The translations under genes and the position numbers were made by a program. Below, piece after piece: positions 53,925 to 63,076 of a DNA stretch of 64,000 nucleotides (positions are counted from its first letter, which is position 1; every line of letters starts with the position of its first letter). This DNA comes from Bacteroides caecigallinarum (GTDB lineage Bacteria > Bacteroidota > Bacteroidia > Bacteroidales > Bacteroidaceae), in NCBI RefSeq assembly GCF_021531075.1, contig NZ_JADYTJ010000003.1, forward strand, positions 57,252-121,251. Direction: 5' to 3'. Under the pieces are notes generated by a model, which saw only the letters and a program-made list of their open reading frames with translations, was not told the DNA's origin and did not search any database.

Positions 53925-55582
53925 TATGCTTCTTTTTCCTTTTCTGTGTCAGGATTATTTTCCGGTGCTTTAGGAACAGACTCACCTTTTTCAAGCACTT
54001 CTACCGCTTTTATTACAGTCTTGTCTGTGTGGTTCAGGTATTTTATATATTCTTCCATGCCAAGCATGTTGTAGACTATGTTTCCATATATACCTATTTC
54101 GAAAAGTTCTTTCGATGTGATAAGCATATTGTTTCTTCTCTTCAGCCCTTTCTTTTCTGCCCATCTTGAGAAGTTCACAAGCAGGTTCTGTTTCTTCAGA
54201 TAGTCCGTAAGCTCGTCGCCAGTCTTGTATTCCATTAGTTTGTTTCTGTTCTGGTCAGTATAGTCGAATGCATATCTTATTATCAGTCCCTGATTGGCTG
54301 CCATTCTGAAGTAAGAAGTCATTCCTATGGTGTCGTGCGGTACGAAAATGTCAGGCATTATACCTCCTCCTCCATAAACAGGTCTTCCCAGTCCGGTGTA
54401 GAATATCTCATCTGTATTCTGCTTGATACTGTCGGCCGAGAAGAATTCACCGTGTTCATATCTGGTCAGAATGTCCATTTCGTATTCAGCTCCGTTACCC
54501 TGTTCGTAAGGCTTTTGGATACATCTGTCCGAAGGAGTGTGATATCTGGCTATTGTCAGCCTGATGGCCGAACCGTCGCTAAATTCTATTGGTTGCTGTA
54601 CCAGTCCCTTTCCAAATGAGCGTCTTCCTATGATAGTTCCTCTGTCATTGTCCTGAATGGCGCCGGCAAATATCTCACTGGCCGAAGCCGAACCCTCGTC
54701 CACCAATACTACTATAGGCAGGCTCTGGTTGCTTCCAGTACCGTTCGATGTATAGTTTTCTCTAGGATATTTTCTTCCTTCGGTATATACAATCAGTTTG
54801 TTGGCAGGAAGAAATTCGTTTACCATCTGGATGGCAGCTGCCATATATCCTCCGGTATTTCCTCTGAGGTCAACTATCAGTCCCTGCATATTTTCCTGGT
54901 TAAGTTTGGCAAGGGCAAAGAGCAGTTCAGGGTAGGTGGTTTCTCCAAATTTGTTCACCTTTACGTAACCCCATTTGCCGTCGATAAGATAGGCTGCGTC
55001 AACACTTTTAACCGGTATGTCACCTCTTATGATAGTAAAATACAGAGTCTCTGTTTCTCCCGGACGGAATATACCCAGTTTAACCTTACTTCCTTTTTCT
55101 CCTTTCAGTCTTTTCATTGCCTCGCTGTTTGTAACCTTCTTGCCTACAAACGCCGAGTCGTCCACCTCTATGATGCGGTCGCCTGCCATAAGTCCAACTT
55201 TTTCCGATGGTCCTCCCGGTATGACGCTGTTCACGTGTATTGTGTCGTCCTTTATGGTGAACTGTATACCTATTCCGCTGAAGTGTCCTTTAAGTTCGGA
55301 ATTCACTTCTTCCAGTCTTTTGGCCGGGATATACGATGAATGAGGGTCAAGTTCAGAAAGTATCAACGGCATGGTTTTTTCTACCAGGTCCGTCATTTTT
55401 ACGGTGTCTACATAAGAGTCGTTTACTATTCTTAGCAGTGCATTGATTTTGTTAGACGATCCTTTTATAACCCCAAGTTTGTTTCCCGAGTAAAGGTTTG
55501 TATAGAAAACTCCTATTGCTATACCTATTACTATGCCTACAGCCAGAAGTATCGGCATGAAACGTTTGTACTTATTGTCCAT
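53924..55582 (-). CDS. S41-family C-terminal processing peptidase (CtpA-like)
   Basis: A 552-residue protease with an N-terminal membrane anchor (about 8-27) and a periplasmic domain. PDZ domain at about 90-170 (GIGIQFTIKDDTIHVNSVIP, GLMAGDRIIEVDDSAF). The S41 core has GYMAAAIQMVNEFLP, the catalytic Ser in DEGSASASEIFAGAIQD and the Lys in GRRSFGKGLVQQP. The C-terminal 150 residues are extra. The substrate is unknown. Confidence 0.94.
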   Translation of the reverse strand: MDNKYKRFMPILLAVGIVIGIAIGVFYTNLYSGNKLGVIKGSSNKINALLRIVNDSYVDTVKMTDLVEKTMPLILSELDPHSSYIPAKRLEEVNSELKGHFSGIGIQFTIKDDTIHVNSVIPGGPSEKVGLMAGDRIIEVDDSAFVGKKVTNSEAMKRLKGEKGSKVKLGIFRPGETETLYFTIIRGDIPVKSVDAAYLIDGKWGYVKVNKFGETTYPELLFALAKLNQENMQGLIVDLRGNTGGYMAAAIQMVNEFLPANKLIVYTEGRKYPRENYTSNGTGSNQSLPIVVLVDEGSASASEIFAGAIQDNDRGTIIGRRSFGKGLVQQPIEFSDGSAIRLTIARYHTPSDRCIQKPYEQGNGAEYEMDILTRYEHGEFFSADSIKQNTDEIFYTGLGRPVYGGGGIMPDIFVPHDTIGMTSYFRMAANQGLIIRYAFDYTDQNRNKLMEYKTGDELTDYLKKQNLLVNFSRWAEKKGLKRRNNMLITSKELFEIGIYGNIVYNMLGMEEYIKYLNHTDKTVIKAVEVLEKGESVPKAPENNPDTEKEKEA

Positions 55583-55611
55583 ATATGTATAGATTTTATG
55601 TTACACAGATT

Positions 55612-56043
55612 TTATTCTTTGATTTCCAGAAATACCACTTCTATTCCTGCTTTCCTCAGTAGGTTAAGACCGTCTTCAAGTCTGTATTTTTCTCCGTAAA
55701 CAAGTCTTTTTATTCCTGCCTGTATTATCAGCTTGGCACACTCTATGCATGGCGATGTTGTGACATACATTGTTGCCCCTTCGCTACTGTTGTTCGAACG
55801 TGCTATTTTTGTTATGGCATTGGCTTCGGCATGTAGTACGTATGGAATTGTCAGTCCGTTTTCGTCTTCACATACATTGCTGAACCCCGAAGGAGTACCG
55901 TTGTAGCCGTCCGATATAATCATCTTGTCCTTCACTATAAGTGCACCAACCTGTCTGCGCTTACAATATGAGTTCTCGGCCCATATACGCGCCATACGCA
56001 TATATCTGATGTCTAATATCTCTTGTTTGTTTTCCTGTTCCAT
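55612..56043 (-). CDS. Deoxycytidylate (dCMP) deaminase
   Basis: A 143-residue zinc deaminase of the dCMP/ComEB type. The start MEQENKQEILDIRYMRMARI was preferred over one 18 codons upstream. Zinc motifs: HAEANAI and TTSPCIECAKLIIQ; the substrate-binding GALIVKDKMIISDGYNGTPS is typical of dCMP deaminase. It provides dUMP for thymidylate synthesis. It is 7 bp downstream of the lipoprotein gene. Confidence 0.93.
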   Translation of the reverse strand: MEQENKQEILDIRYMRMARIWAENSYCKRRQVGALIVKDKMIISDGYNGTPSGFSNVCEDENGLTIPYVLHAEANAITKIARSNNSSEGATMYVTTSPCIECAKLIIQAGIKRLVYGEKYRLEDGLNLLRKAGIEVVFLEIKE

Positions 56044-56050
56044 ATAATAA

Positions 56051-56515
56051 TTATCTGTGATTGAACTGTATATAAGTAGTTTTTTCCTGTGGCGCAAGCT
56101 GCATTGTCTTGCTGTCTCCCTGATAGAATTTCACATTTTTCAGCCTTGTGATGAATTCTGCATTCTTTCCGGACAGATTTATGTTGGCATTAATATTAGT
56201 TATGCTGAAACTCCTGTCTTTAGGTTCGGCGTGCCATTGGGCTGTGAATGTTCCTCCGTCTATTTCGCCCTTCATAGTTCCATCTTTCTCGAAAACCACG
56301 GTGAAAGAGTTTACTATCTTCAGGTCATTTTCATTTGTGAAAACCGGATTTCCCGGTTTATATGCCAGATTGTTCCAGTTGCAGTCTGTGTAATAGTTGT
56401 TTACACGCCATGTCCCGCTAGCAAAAATCTCGAACACATCGTCTTCCTGATTGCATCCGCAGAAAACCAGTGGCAATGCAATAAGCACAAATATATATGA
56501 TATAATCTTCTTCAT
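56051..56515 (-). CDS. DUF4847-like lipoprotein
   Basis: A 154-residue lipoprotein with lipobox VFCGC near residue 21. The mature part is a lipocalin-like beta domain (FEIFASGTWRVNNYYTDCNW, EIDGGTFTAQWHAEPKDRSF). I believe it matches the Bacteroides DUF4847 family found beside dCMP deaminase, but this is by memory of context. No function is known. Confidence 0.75.
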   Translation of the reverse strand: MKKIISYIFVLIALPLVFCGCNQEDDVFEIFASGTWRVNNYYTDCNWNNLAYKPGNPVFTNENDLKIVNSFTVVFEKDGTMKGEIDGGTFTAQWHAEPKDRSFSITNINANINLSGKNAEFITRLKNVKFYQGDSKTMQLAPQEKTTYIQFNHR

Positions 56516-56528
56516 CAGTTTTGATATA

Positions 56529-58565
56529 TTATTTTATACCGTTTCTTCTAAGTAACGCATCTATTCCCGGTTCCTGACCACGAAAACGCTTGTACAGAGT
56601 CATAGGATGCTCTGTCCCTCCTTTTGATAGTATATTGTCTCTGAATGACTGTGCCACTTCGCGGCTGAAAATCCCTTTTTCCTTGAAAACGGAAAAAGCA
56701 TCGGCATCAAGCACTTCGGCCCATTTATAGCTGTAGTATCCGGCTGAATATCCGCCCGACATTATATGTCCGAACTGTACACTCATGCAAGTATCCTCCA
56801 CCTGTGGCAGAAGCTGTGTCTTTTCCCAGGCTTTCTTTTCATATTCTTTTACATCACTGTCGAACGTTTCTTTTCTGGTATACCATGCCATGTCCAGCAG
56901 ACCGAAACTTAACTGTCGCAGACATGCATATGCCACATTGAAGTTTTGCGAGTCTACTATACTCTTTATAAGGCTTTCAGGAATAGCTTCGCCTGTAATG
57001 TAATGCTGTGCAAAAGTATTCAGAAAATCCTTTTCCACAGCAAAGTTTTCCATTATTTGCGATGGCAGCTCTACAAAATCCCAATACACGTTTGTTCCGC
57101 TCATGCACTGGAATCTGGTATTTGCAAAAATGCCGTGCAATGCATGTCCGAATTCATGCAGGAATGTGTTGACTTCCGAGAATGTAAGCAGTGCAGGCTT
57201 GTCGGCAGTAGGTTTGGTAAAGTTCATTGTCACCGATACGTGTGGGCGACTGTTCGTTCCGTCGTCATCTATCCATTGCTCCTTGTAGCTTGTCATCCAT
57301 GCTCCCGAACGTTTTCCTTCCCTTGGATGGAAATCTGTGTAAAGTACGGCAAGGAATGTTCCATCCATATCAAACACCTCGAAAGCCTGTACGTCAGGAT
57401 GATAAACCGGTATGTCCTTGTTTTCTCGGAATGTTATTCCGTACAGTCTTGTAGCAAGTCCGAACACTCCTTCCTTAAGCTTCTCAAGTTCGAAGTATGG
57501 GCGCAGAGCTTCTTCGTCAAGGCTGTATTTCCTGTTTTTCAGTTTCTCGGCATAATATGAGAAATCCCAGGGCATCAGCATGAAGTCGTCTCCTTCAGTC
57601 TCCTTGGCCAGATGTTCAATCTCTTCTATTTCCTTGTGTGCGGTAGGCGAATAGGCATCCAGAAGGTCATTCAGAAGTTTGTATACATTTTCACTATTTT
57701 CTGCCATTCTTTTTTTCAGTACATAATCGGCATATGTATCGAAACCAAGAAGTTGTGCCAGTTCCATGCGTTTGTTCACCAGTTGCTTCACAATTTCCTT
57801 ATTGTCCAGCTCGTCGCCGTGTGTACACTGAGTGTTGTATGCCATATACATCTGCTTTCTCAGTTCGCGGCAATTGCTGTATTTCATGAAAGGCACATAG
57901 CTTGGAGCATGAAGAGTGAAAATCCATCCTTCCTTGTTTTTCTCCTTTGCAGTATGAGCGGCTGCTTCTACAGCACTTTCCGGTAGCCCTTCCAATTCTG
58001 TGCTGTCCGTGATATGTAACTCAAACTTGTTTGTTTCCTTCAGATGGTTTTGCGAGAATTTCAGAGTTAGCGAACTCAATTCGGCAGACAGTTTTCTGAA
58101 TATTTCCTTGTCATTATCATTCAGATTTGCTCCGTTTCTGATAAAGCCGTCATATGTCTTCTCCAGCAGACGGCTCTCTTCCGGTGTCAGTGCCAGTGAG
58201 TCTTTTTTCTCGTATACTTTTTTCACCCTTTCGAACAATATCGGGTTCAGGCTTATGTTGTTGCCATGTTCTGTCAGTTCGGGCATCAGCTTTTCTGCTA
58301 TTGCGTCCAGTTCATCATTCGTTTCGGCACTCATCAGGTTGAAGAATACTGTCGTTACCCTGTCCAGTAACTTTCCCGCATGTTCCAGTGCAAGTATCGT
58401 ATTCCCGAAATCAGGTTCTTCCGTATTCTCTATAATAGCCTTTATCTCTTCATCTTCCACCTTCATTCCCTCCCTTATGGCAGGTTCATAGTCGGAAATC
58501 TTTATTCTGTCGAAAGGTGTGGTGTCGTGCGGCGTGTTATATGGTTGTAAAAATGGATTTGTCAT
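56529..58565 (-). CDS. M3-family zinc metallopeptidase (peptidyl-dipeptidase Dcp type)
   Basis: A 678-residue cytoplasmic peptidase. The zinc motif is FLHEFGHALHGIFANT (HExxH), with the second glutamate region downstream (GTNVYWDFVELPSQIMENFA). The C-terminal SGGYSAGYYSYKWAEVLDADAF is a family marker. No signal peptide. Length fits Dcp/oligopeptidase A. It removes dipeptides or cleaves short peptides. Confidence 0.95.
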   Translation of the reverse strand: MTNPFLQPYNTPHDTTPFDRIKISDYEPAIREGMKVEDEEIKAIIENTEEPDFGNTILALEHAGKLLDRVTTVFFNLMSAETNDELDAIAEKLMPELTEHGNNISLNPILFERVKKVYEKKDSLALTPEESRLLEKTYDGFIRNGANLNDNDKEIFRKLSAELSSLTLKFSQNHLKETNKFELHITDSTELEGLPESAVEAAAHTAKEKNKEGWIFTLHAPSYVPFMKYSNCRELRKQMYMAYNTQCTHGDELDNKEIVKQLVNKRMELAQLLGFDTYADYVLKKRMAENSENVYKLLNDLLDAYSPTAHKEIEEIEHLAKETEGDDFMLMPWDFSYYAEKLKNRKYSLDEEALRPYFELEKLKEGVFGLATRLYGITFRENKDIPVYHPDVQAFEVFDMDGTFLAVLYTDFHPREGKRSGAWMTSYKEQWIDDDGTNSRPHVSVTMNFTKPTADKPALLTFSEVNTFLHEFGHALHGIFANTRFQCMSGTNVYWDFVELPSQIMENFAVEKDFLNTFAQHYITGEAIPESLIKSIVDSQNFNVAYACLRQLSFGLLDMAWYTRKETFDSDVKEYEKKAWEKTQLLPQVEDTCMSVQFGHIMSGGYSAGYYSYKWAEVLDADAFSVFKEKGIFSREVAQSFRDNILSKGGTEHPMTLYKRFRGQEPGIDALLRRNGIK

Positions 58566-58603
58566 AATTTATCTTATATTTTTTATTGTCAAACAACTAA
58601 AAA

Positions 58604-59284
58604 CTACTCCCTCACTTCCTCGATTAGTTTTGTAAGGTCGTTTATTATAATCTTTTTTCTGCTTAAAGTTATTATCCCTTTTTCCTGCAGTTCGTTCAGA
58701 GCCCTTGATACATTGATTCTTGTATCGTCAATGAGCGAAGCCATATCTTCCATTGTGATGTATAGAGTTTTTTTGCCATATGGAATGATGCATCTCAATG
58801 TGAGGAAGTTCATAAGTTTCTCCCTTGTACTTCCTATGTGCGAGTTCCATAGCTTAATGTTCGCAGTTTGTGCCCTATTGCTCACTATATTAAGATAGTT
58901 CAGGTTGAATATCTCAAATTTACAAAGGTTTGTAAGTATATAGCTTTTGTCAATATTCAGAGTCTCCACATTGTTGGCTGCTATGTACGAAGCATGATAT
59001 TGGGTATGCATCCCGAAAAGTGAATAAGGCTCAATAATATAAGGGGCGCTTACTTCTTCCACTATTTTGAAGTTATAGTTGGTATCGTTTGATGTAATAT
59101 TAACCTTTCCTTCAAGAATGAATATCAGACTGTTACATTTTTCCTCCTGCTGTGCAATACATTGTTTGGCATTATATTTATGAAAGCCCATTTTCACTTT
59201 CTCTATAATGCTTGTTATGTTTTCTTTTGTCAGTCCCTGGAATAACGGCAGTTCCAGTAGTGTGTCGTACATTGAAACCTTCAT
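58604..59284 (-). CDS. Crp/Fnr-family transcription regulator
   Basis: A 226-residue regulator with an N-terminal cyclic-nucleotide-binding-like domain (about 10-120, LLELPLFQGLTKENITSIIE, LIFILEGKVNITS) and a C-terminal winged helix (about 150-226, MEDMASLIDDTRINVSRALN). No Fnr-type cysteine cluster is seen in the N-terminus, so it is not a classic oxygen sensor. The ligand is unknown. A TAACTTTG -7 box lies about 45 bp upstream, in the divergent region with marC; that 281-bp spacer holds no gene. Confidence 0.9.
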   Translation of the reverse strand: MKVSMYDTLLELPLFQGLTKENITSIIEKVKMGFHKYNAKQCIAQQEEKCNSLIFILEGKVNITSNDTNYNFKIVEEVSAPYIIEPYSLFGMHTQYHASYIAANNVETLNIDKSYILTNLCKFEIFNLNYLNIVSNRAQTANIKLWNSHIGSTREKLMNFLTLRCIIPYGKKTLYITMEDMASLIDDTRINVSRALNELQEKGIITLSRKKIIINDLTKLIEEVRE

Positions 59285-59507
59285 AATTAGTTAAATTAGC
59301 TTGGATGTAATTCCTTATTTTAACACACAAAGTTAACAATTTATTTTGTATCTGTCTTTCTGTAGGTGTGTGGTTTTTAGTATTTTTATTAATTAAGGTG
59401 TTATGTCAGCCTTAGGCTTCATATATGTTGTGTTTGTGAAAATCGGTTAATATTATTGCTCTTTTGCAGGAAGTTGTGATTTTTGTGGTTTAATATTTGG
59501 AGTTCCA

Positions 59508-59540
59508 TTGCATAAATAAGGACTTTTTTATGTATTTTTG
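59508..59540 (+). promoter_or_regulatory. marC promoter
   Basis: TTG at 59508 is followed after 22 bp by TATTTTTG, which fits the Bacteroides pattern apart from slightly wide spacing. The start codon is 25 bp further. Confidence 0.55.
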
Positions 59541-59565
59541 CGCAATAATAAATTACAAGTGAAAG

Positions 59566-60204
59566 ATGAAAACGTTAGATGTTCAGTCTGCATTAATAAC
59601 CTTTTTCGGGGCACTGGATTTGCAGCAGTTTCTTAGTGCCTTCATCGTGTTGTTTGCGGTGATAGATATTATTGGCTCAATACCAATAATCTTGGATTTG
59701 AAGCAAAAAGGTAGGCCTGTAAATGCCATAAAGGCCACTTTGATAGCGTTCGCTTTATTGCTTGGTTTCTTCTATGCAGGCGATATGATGCTCAAGCTTT
59801 TCCAGGTAGATATAGCATCGTTTGCAGTGGCTGGTGCTTTTGTTATTTTCATGATGTCTCTTGAAATGATTCTCGATATTGAGATTTTTAAGAACACCGG
59901 GCCTATAAAAGAGGCTACTTTGGTTCCTCTGGTATTCCCTTTGCTGGCAGGTGCCGGTGCTTTCACTACATTGCTTTCCTTGCGTGCCGAGTATGCTCCT
60001 ATAAATATAGTATTGGCCTTGACGCTGAATATGGTTTGGGTGTTTATAGTTCTGAAGCTGACGGATGTTATAGAGCGTTTTTTGGGAAAGGGCGGTATCT
60101 ATGTTATACGTAAGTTTTTCGGTATAATTCTATTAGCCATTTCGGCAAGACTTTTCACCGCGAATCTCACTTCTCTCATAGAGCAGTTTCAGGCCTTGAA
60201 ATAA
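59566..60204 (+). CDS. MarC-family integral membrane protein
   Basis: A 212-residue protein with six hydrophobic helices. Family motifs: VIDIIGSIPIILDLKQ, AFVIFMMSLEMILDI, LVFPLLAGAGAFTTLLSLRA and a C-terminal RKFFGIILLAISARLFTANL. The family (UPF0056) was once linked to multiple antibiotic resistance; the transported substrate, if any, is not established. Confidence 0.93.
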   Translation: MKTLDVQSALITFFGALDLQQFLSAFIVLFAVIDIIGSIPIILDLKQKGRPVNAIKATLIAFALLLGFFYAGDMMLKLFQVDIASFAVAGAFVIFMMSLEMILDIEIFKNTGPIKEATLVPLVFPLLAGAGAFTTLLSLRAEYAPINIVLALTLNMVWVFIVLKLTDVIERFLGKGGIYVIRKFFGIILLAISARLFTANLTSLIEQFQALK

Positions 60205-60247
60205 GTCCCGCCGTGGTACGGTTTTTTCCTTCTTCAGTTTTATGAAA

Positions 60248-60307
60248 AAACGCGGGCAAGTTTAAGGTAAAACTTGCCCACGTTTTAGATGGAATTTGCC
60301 CGCGTTT
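60248..60307. repeat. 22-bp spaced inverted and direct TTGCCC repeats
   Basis: GCGGGCAAG at 60252 is an inverted copy of CTTGCCCAC at 60273; the next TTGCCCGCG starts 22 bp after the previous TTGCCCACG (60274 and 60296). It lies between marC and the DUF3987 remnant, in 175 bp of non-coding sequence. Confidence 0.7.
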
Positions 60308-60379
60308 TGGAGAGGGTTTCTGCGGTGGCTGAAATCAGCGGTTTGGGGACACTTAGGGTCACTTATACTATATGACCCT

Positions 60380-61046
60380 TTATTTCAGCCTTGAAGTCTT
60401 GAAATGGAATCCGTTACTCTTTGATAATAAGCCACTTGCGACATATTTCTTAAGTGCTCTTTTTGCTGCGCATACTCCGAAGCCTGCATTCCTGACCGCT
60501 GTATCAAATTCTGAATAGGCGAATCTGGAAGGCATCCTTTTGAGTATGGGCACCCATCCTGCCTCCATGATACGGTAGTCGCACAGCACCATAACTGTCC
60601 TGACTGTCATAATCCCGCGACGTTTGACCATAGTGACTGCACCGGGTTTGCCTTCACCGGCTACAAAGCCGATCTGGGCTTCGAATATATTGTCAAGCAT
60701 TTTCCATTGTTCGCGGGTGAATCTTATTGTCATAGATGGTACGCAGTACAGGAAACAGATTGCTTGATATGGTGATGACCGACAGAAGGGTGATGTTTCT
60801 GTCTCTTTTGTTCTTGCCTATGCTTAGAAGCCGGAGTATCTCTTGGGGGTGACGGTCATAAATATCGTCGTCGAAGGGTCGGCACTGTCCTTCCACAATC
60901 TCCTCTTTATTAGTTTCTTCTTCTATAACATTTTTATTATCAGGTGTTTGTGAGTATTTTTCGTGAAAATTAAGGATCATATTATTATTGTGACCCTTGT
61001 GACCCCCAATTCGTAGTTTTTTTCGCAATCGTCTCCACGGTTCCAT
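60380..61046 (-). pseudogene. DUF3987-type (primase/helicase-like) gene remnant
   Basis: Two overlapping minus-strand frames carry parts of one protein. The upstream one includes HPQEILRLLSIGKNKRDRNI and TLLSVITISSNLFPVLRTIY, the usual lead-in to the DUF3987 ATPase. It then shifts frame and jumps to RFTREQWKMLDNIFEAQIGF and VMVLCDYRIMEAGW, which resemble the later part of such proteins. The ATPase core is missing. DUF3987 genes often travel on mobile elements, and an IS element lies beside it. Confidence 0.65.
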
Positions 61047-61058
61047 ATTGCAAATACT

Positions 61059-61099
61059 AAAAAGGATTAACGGTGAAGGAACTATAGTTAATCCTTTTT
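61059..61099. terminator. Hairpin between the DUF3987 remnant and the IS element
   Basis: AAAAGGATTAAC and GTTAATCCTTTT pair around a 15-nt loop with A and T runs on both sides, so it could stop transcription in either direction. Confidence 0.75.
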
Positions 61100-61139
61100 T
61101 ATTTGTAATGAGAAATTGTGTAGATGCTAACAGTTTATT

Positions 61140-62160
61140 ACCCGTTGGCGGAATTAAATTGATAAAAGATTTATGAATAAAAAGTTGTGCATGTTGTTGA
61201 TATTTAGTAAATTAAAGGTGCCCAAACTTTTAATAGACAAATATCGTATGCACAACCTATATGCAATATTCGCAAAATTTCTGAACATATGCAAGCAAGT
61301 GTCAGGTAATTTGGTAAATGAATCAGGTAATATTCCCAGAAGAGGTGTCGTTCCACGATTTTCCGATCTTGAAGTAATCGCGTTGAATATGACTTCAGAA
61401 GCAATAGGAATTGACAGTGAATCCTTGCTGTTTGCTAAATTGCAGGAATATAGAAAAGAAATTCCCAATCTTATCTCACGCAGACAATACAATGACAGAC
61501 GTAAGATAACCTCATCTCTGTGCAATGCGGTCAGGGAGAGGATTGTGAAGGAGATGGATGGAGGTGAAGACTATTTCTGTATTGACTCAAAACCAATAGA
61601 GGTCTGTCGTTTTTCCCGTTCCAAGCGTTGCGGTATGGGGAAGAAGAATTTTGAGAAAGCACCGTCAATCGGATACTGTGCGTCACAAAGAGTGTATTAT
61701 TACGGATATAAACTCCACGCGGTCTGTGGATTAAGTGGAGTCATCCATTCCTTTGACCTCACCAAGGCAAGTGTGCATGACATTCATTACCTGAAGGATG
61801 TGAAAGTGGACTATAGTAATTGTACTGTCATAGGGGACAGAGGATATATAAGTGCTCAGATACAACTGGATTTGTTTGAAACGGCCAATATCAGATTGGA
61901 AGTACCATACAGAACTAACCAGAAAGAATGGAAGCCGACATTTCCAGCTTTTGCCAAAGCGAGAAAAAGAATTGAAACTCTATTCTCGCAATTGTGTGAC
62001 CAGTTTATGATTATAAGAAATTATGCGAAAGATACAGACGGATTGTTTACCCGAATTGTCGGGAAGATTAGCGCACTTACAATCCTGCAATATATTAACT
62101 ATAAAAATGAGAAACCCATTGGTAGAGTTAAATATGCGCTAATTTAATTCCGCCAACTAG
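61140..62160 (+). mobile_element. IS982-family insertion sequence
   Basis: A complete element of about 1.02 kb. The terminal inverted repeats GTTGGCGGAATTAAATT (61144-61160) and its exact complement at 62141-62157 flank one transposase gene; the outermost bases (A plus three bases) differ between ends. No convincing target-site duplication could be picked by eye. It lies beside a DUF3987 remnant and upstream of an outer-membrane gene. Confidence 0.88.
61173..62147 (+). CDS. IS982-family transposase
   Basis: A 324-residue DDE transposase. The first 130 residues include LVNESGNIPRRGVVPRFSDL and ISRRQYNDRRKI. The acidic triad regions appear as YFCIDSKPIEVCRFSR, VIGDRGYIS and ARKRIETLFSQLCDQF. 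The gene is intact and almost fills the element. It could therefore still be active. Confidence 0.92.
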   Translation: MNKKLCMLLIFSKLKVPKLLIDKYRMHNLYAIFAKFLNICKQVSGNLVNESGNIPRRGVVPRFSDLEVIALNMTSEAIGIDSESLLFAKLQEYRKEIPNLISRRQYNDRRKITSSLCNAVRERIVKEMDGGEDYFCIDSKPIEVCRFSRSKRCGMGKKNFEKAPSIGYCASQRVYYYGYKLHAVCGLSGVIHSFDLTKASVHDIHYLKDVKVDYSNCTVIGDRGYISAQIQLDLFETANIRLEVPYRTNQKEWKPTFPAFAKARKRIETLFSQLCDQFMIIRNYAKDTDGLFTRIVGKISALTILQYINYKNEKPIGRVKYALI

Positions 62161-62199
62161 TTAAATGTATTTATGTCCTAGAACATTGTTAAATAATAG

Positions 62200-62301
62200 T
62201 ATTGTATTATTTTGATAAAATTTTTTGTTTATTTGTCAAAATCTTTATGTTTAGTTAATAAAAGGAGGAGAAATGTTTTGGAATTATAAAATAATACAAT
62301 A
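62200..62301. repeat. 14-bp perfect inverted repeat flanking 74 bp
   Basis: TATTGTATTATTTT (62200-62213) and AAAATAATACAATA (62288-62301) are exact reverse complements. The enclosed segment has AAAGGAGGAGAAATG, a ribosome-binding site and start codon for a nine-codon frame ending at the second arm. It lies in the otherwise non-coding 290-bp A+T-rich spacer between the IS element and the beta-barrel gene. Confidence 0.6.
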
Positions 62302-62376
62302 GATTTGCTAGTGATAAAGAAAATAATATGAGTATTTATATAATTATAAATTATAAAATAATTAAAGGTAAATATT

Positions 62377-62384
62377 TATATTTG
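62377..62384 (+). promoter_or_regulatory. -7 promoter element of the beta-barrel gene
   Basis: TATATTTG matches TAnnTTTG and lies 52 bp before the start codon. No matching -33 box is clear. Confidence 0.5.
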
Positions 62385-62436
62385 TTTCTTTAATGGAGAT
62401 TTTTGTATAAAACTAATTTTTAAAATTTATTCTATT

Positions 62437-63060
62437 ATGAAAACATTAAAAACTTTGCTTTCTGTAGCCTTTTTGGCTGTAGCTACATCTATGTCTGCAT
62501 CTAACATTGTTGAAAATGCGTCTGTTGCTCCGGCAAGCGATAGTAATGCGGGTTGGTCAAAGGCATTTATTACTTATCATGCGTCAAGTTTGAAATGGGG
62601 AGGGGAAAGTAGTGGTTTTCCAGGATTTTCTCTAGGATGGGTTAAAGGAATGAGTATTACAAATAATATGCCTTTGTTTGTAGAGGCGGGTGCTGCTTTG
62701 GAATATCGTAGTGATAAGGAAGACGATGATTTGCTTAATATGATGTCTATTAATATACCAGTCAATTTGGTATATAAATATGATATCAGTGAAGATATGG
62801 CTATTAAGCCGCTTATCGGTATTGATTTGAGACTTAATATGTTTGGAAAATTGAAGAGTGGTGGTGAGAGTGTTTCTATATTCAGTGAAGATGATATGGG
62901 CCCTATGAAGTTCGGTCGTTTCCAGGCTGGATGGCATCTTGGTTTGGGATTTACCTATTCGCAGTTTGAAGTTGGCTTAACTTATGGTCAGGACTTTAAT
63001 GAAATTGTGGAAGAAGGTAGAATTGCTAATACTGTAATTTCTTTGGGATATAATTTCTAA
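62437..63060 (+). CDS. Outer-membrane beta-barrel protein (OmpA/OmpW-like small porin fold)
   Basis: A 207-residue protein with a signal peptide (LLSVAFLAVATSMSASN). The mature part alternates hydrophobic and polar residues as in an eight-strand barrel (LGWVKGMSITNNMPLFVEAG, FQAGWHLGLGFTYSQFEVGL) and ends in Phe (VISLGYNF), a common outer-membrane sorting signal. No function can be assigned. It may be co-transcribed with the following lipoprotein gene, although a weak hairpin lies between. Confidence 0.82.
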   Translation: MKTLKTLLSVAFLAVATSMSASNIVENASVAPASDSNAGWSKAFITYHASSLKWGGESSGFPGFSLGWVKGMSITNNMPLFVEAGAALEYRSDKEDDDLLNMMSINIPVNLVYKYDISEDMAIKPLIGIDLRLNMFGKLKSGGESVSIFSEDDMGPMKFGRFQAGWHLGLGFTYSQFEVGLTYGQDFNEIVEEGRIANTVISLGYNF

Positions 63061-63076
63061 ATACAATATTTTAATT

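Noticed and set aside
61130..62165. Target-site duplication of the IS982 element
   Set aside because: Flanks on the two sides do not share a convincing direct repeat by eye.
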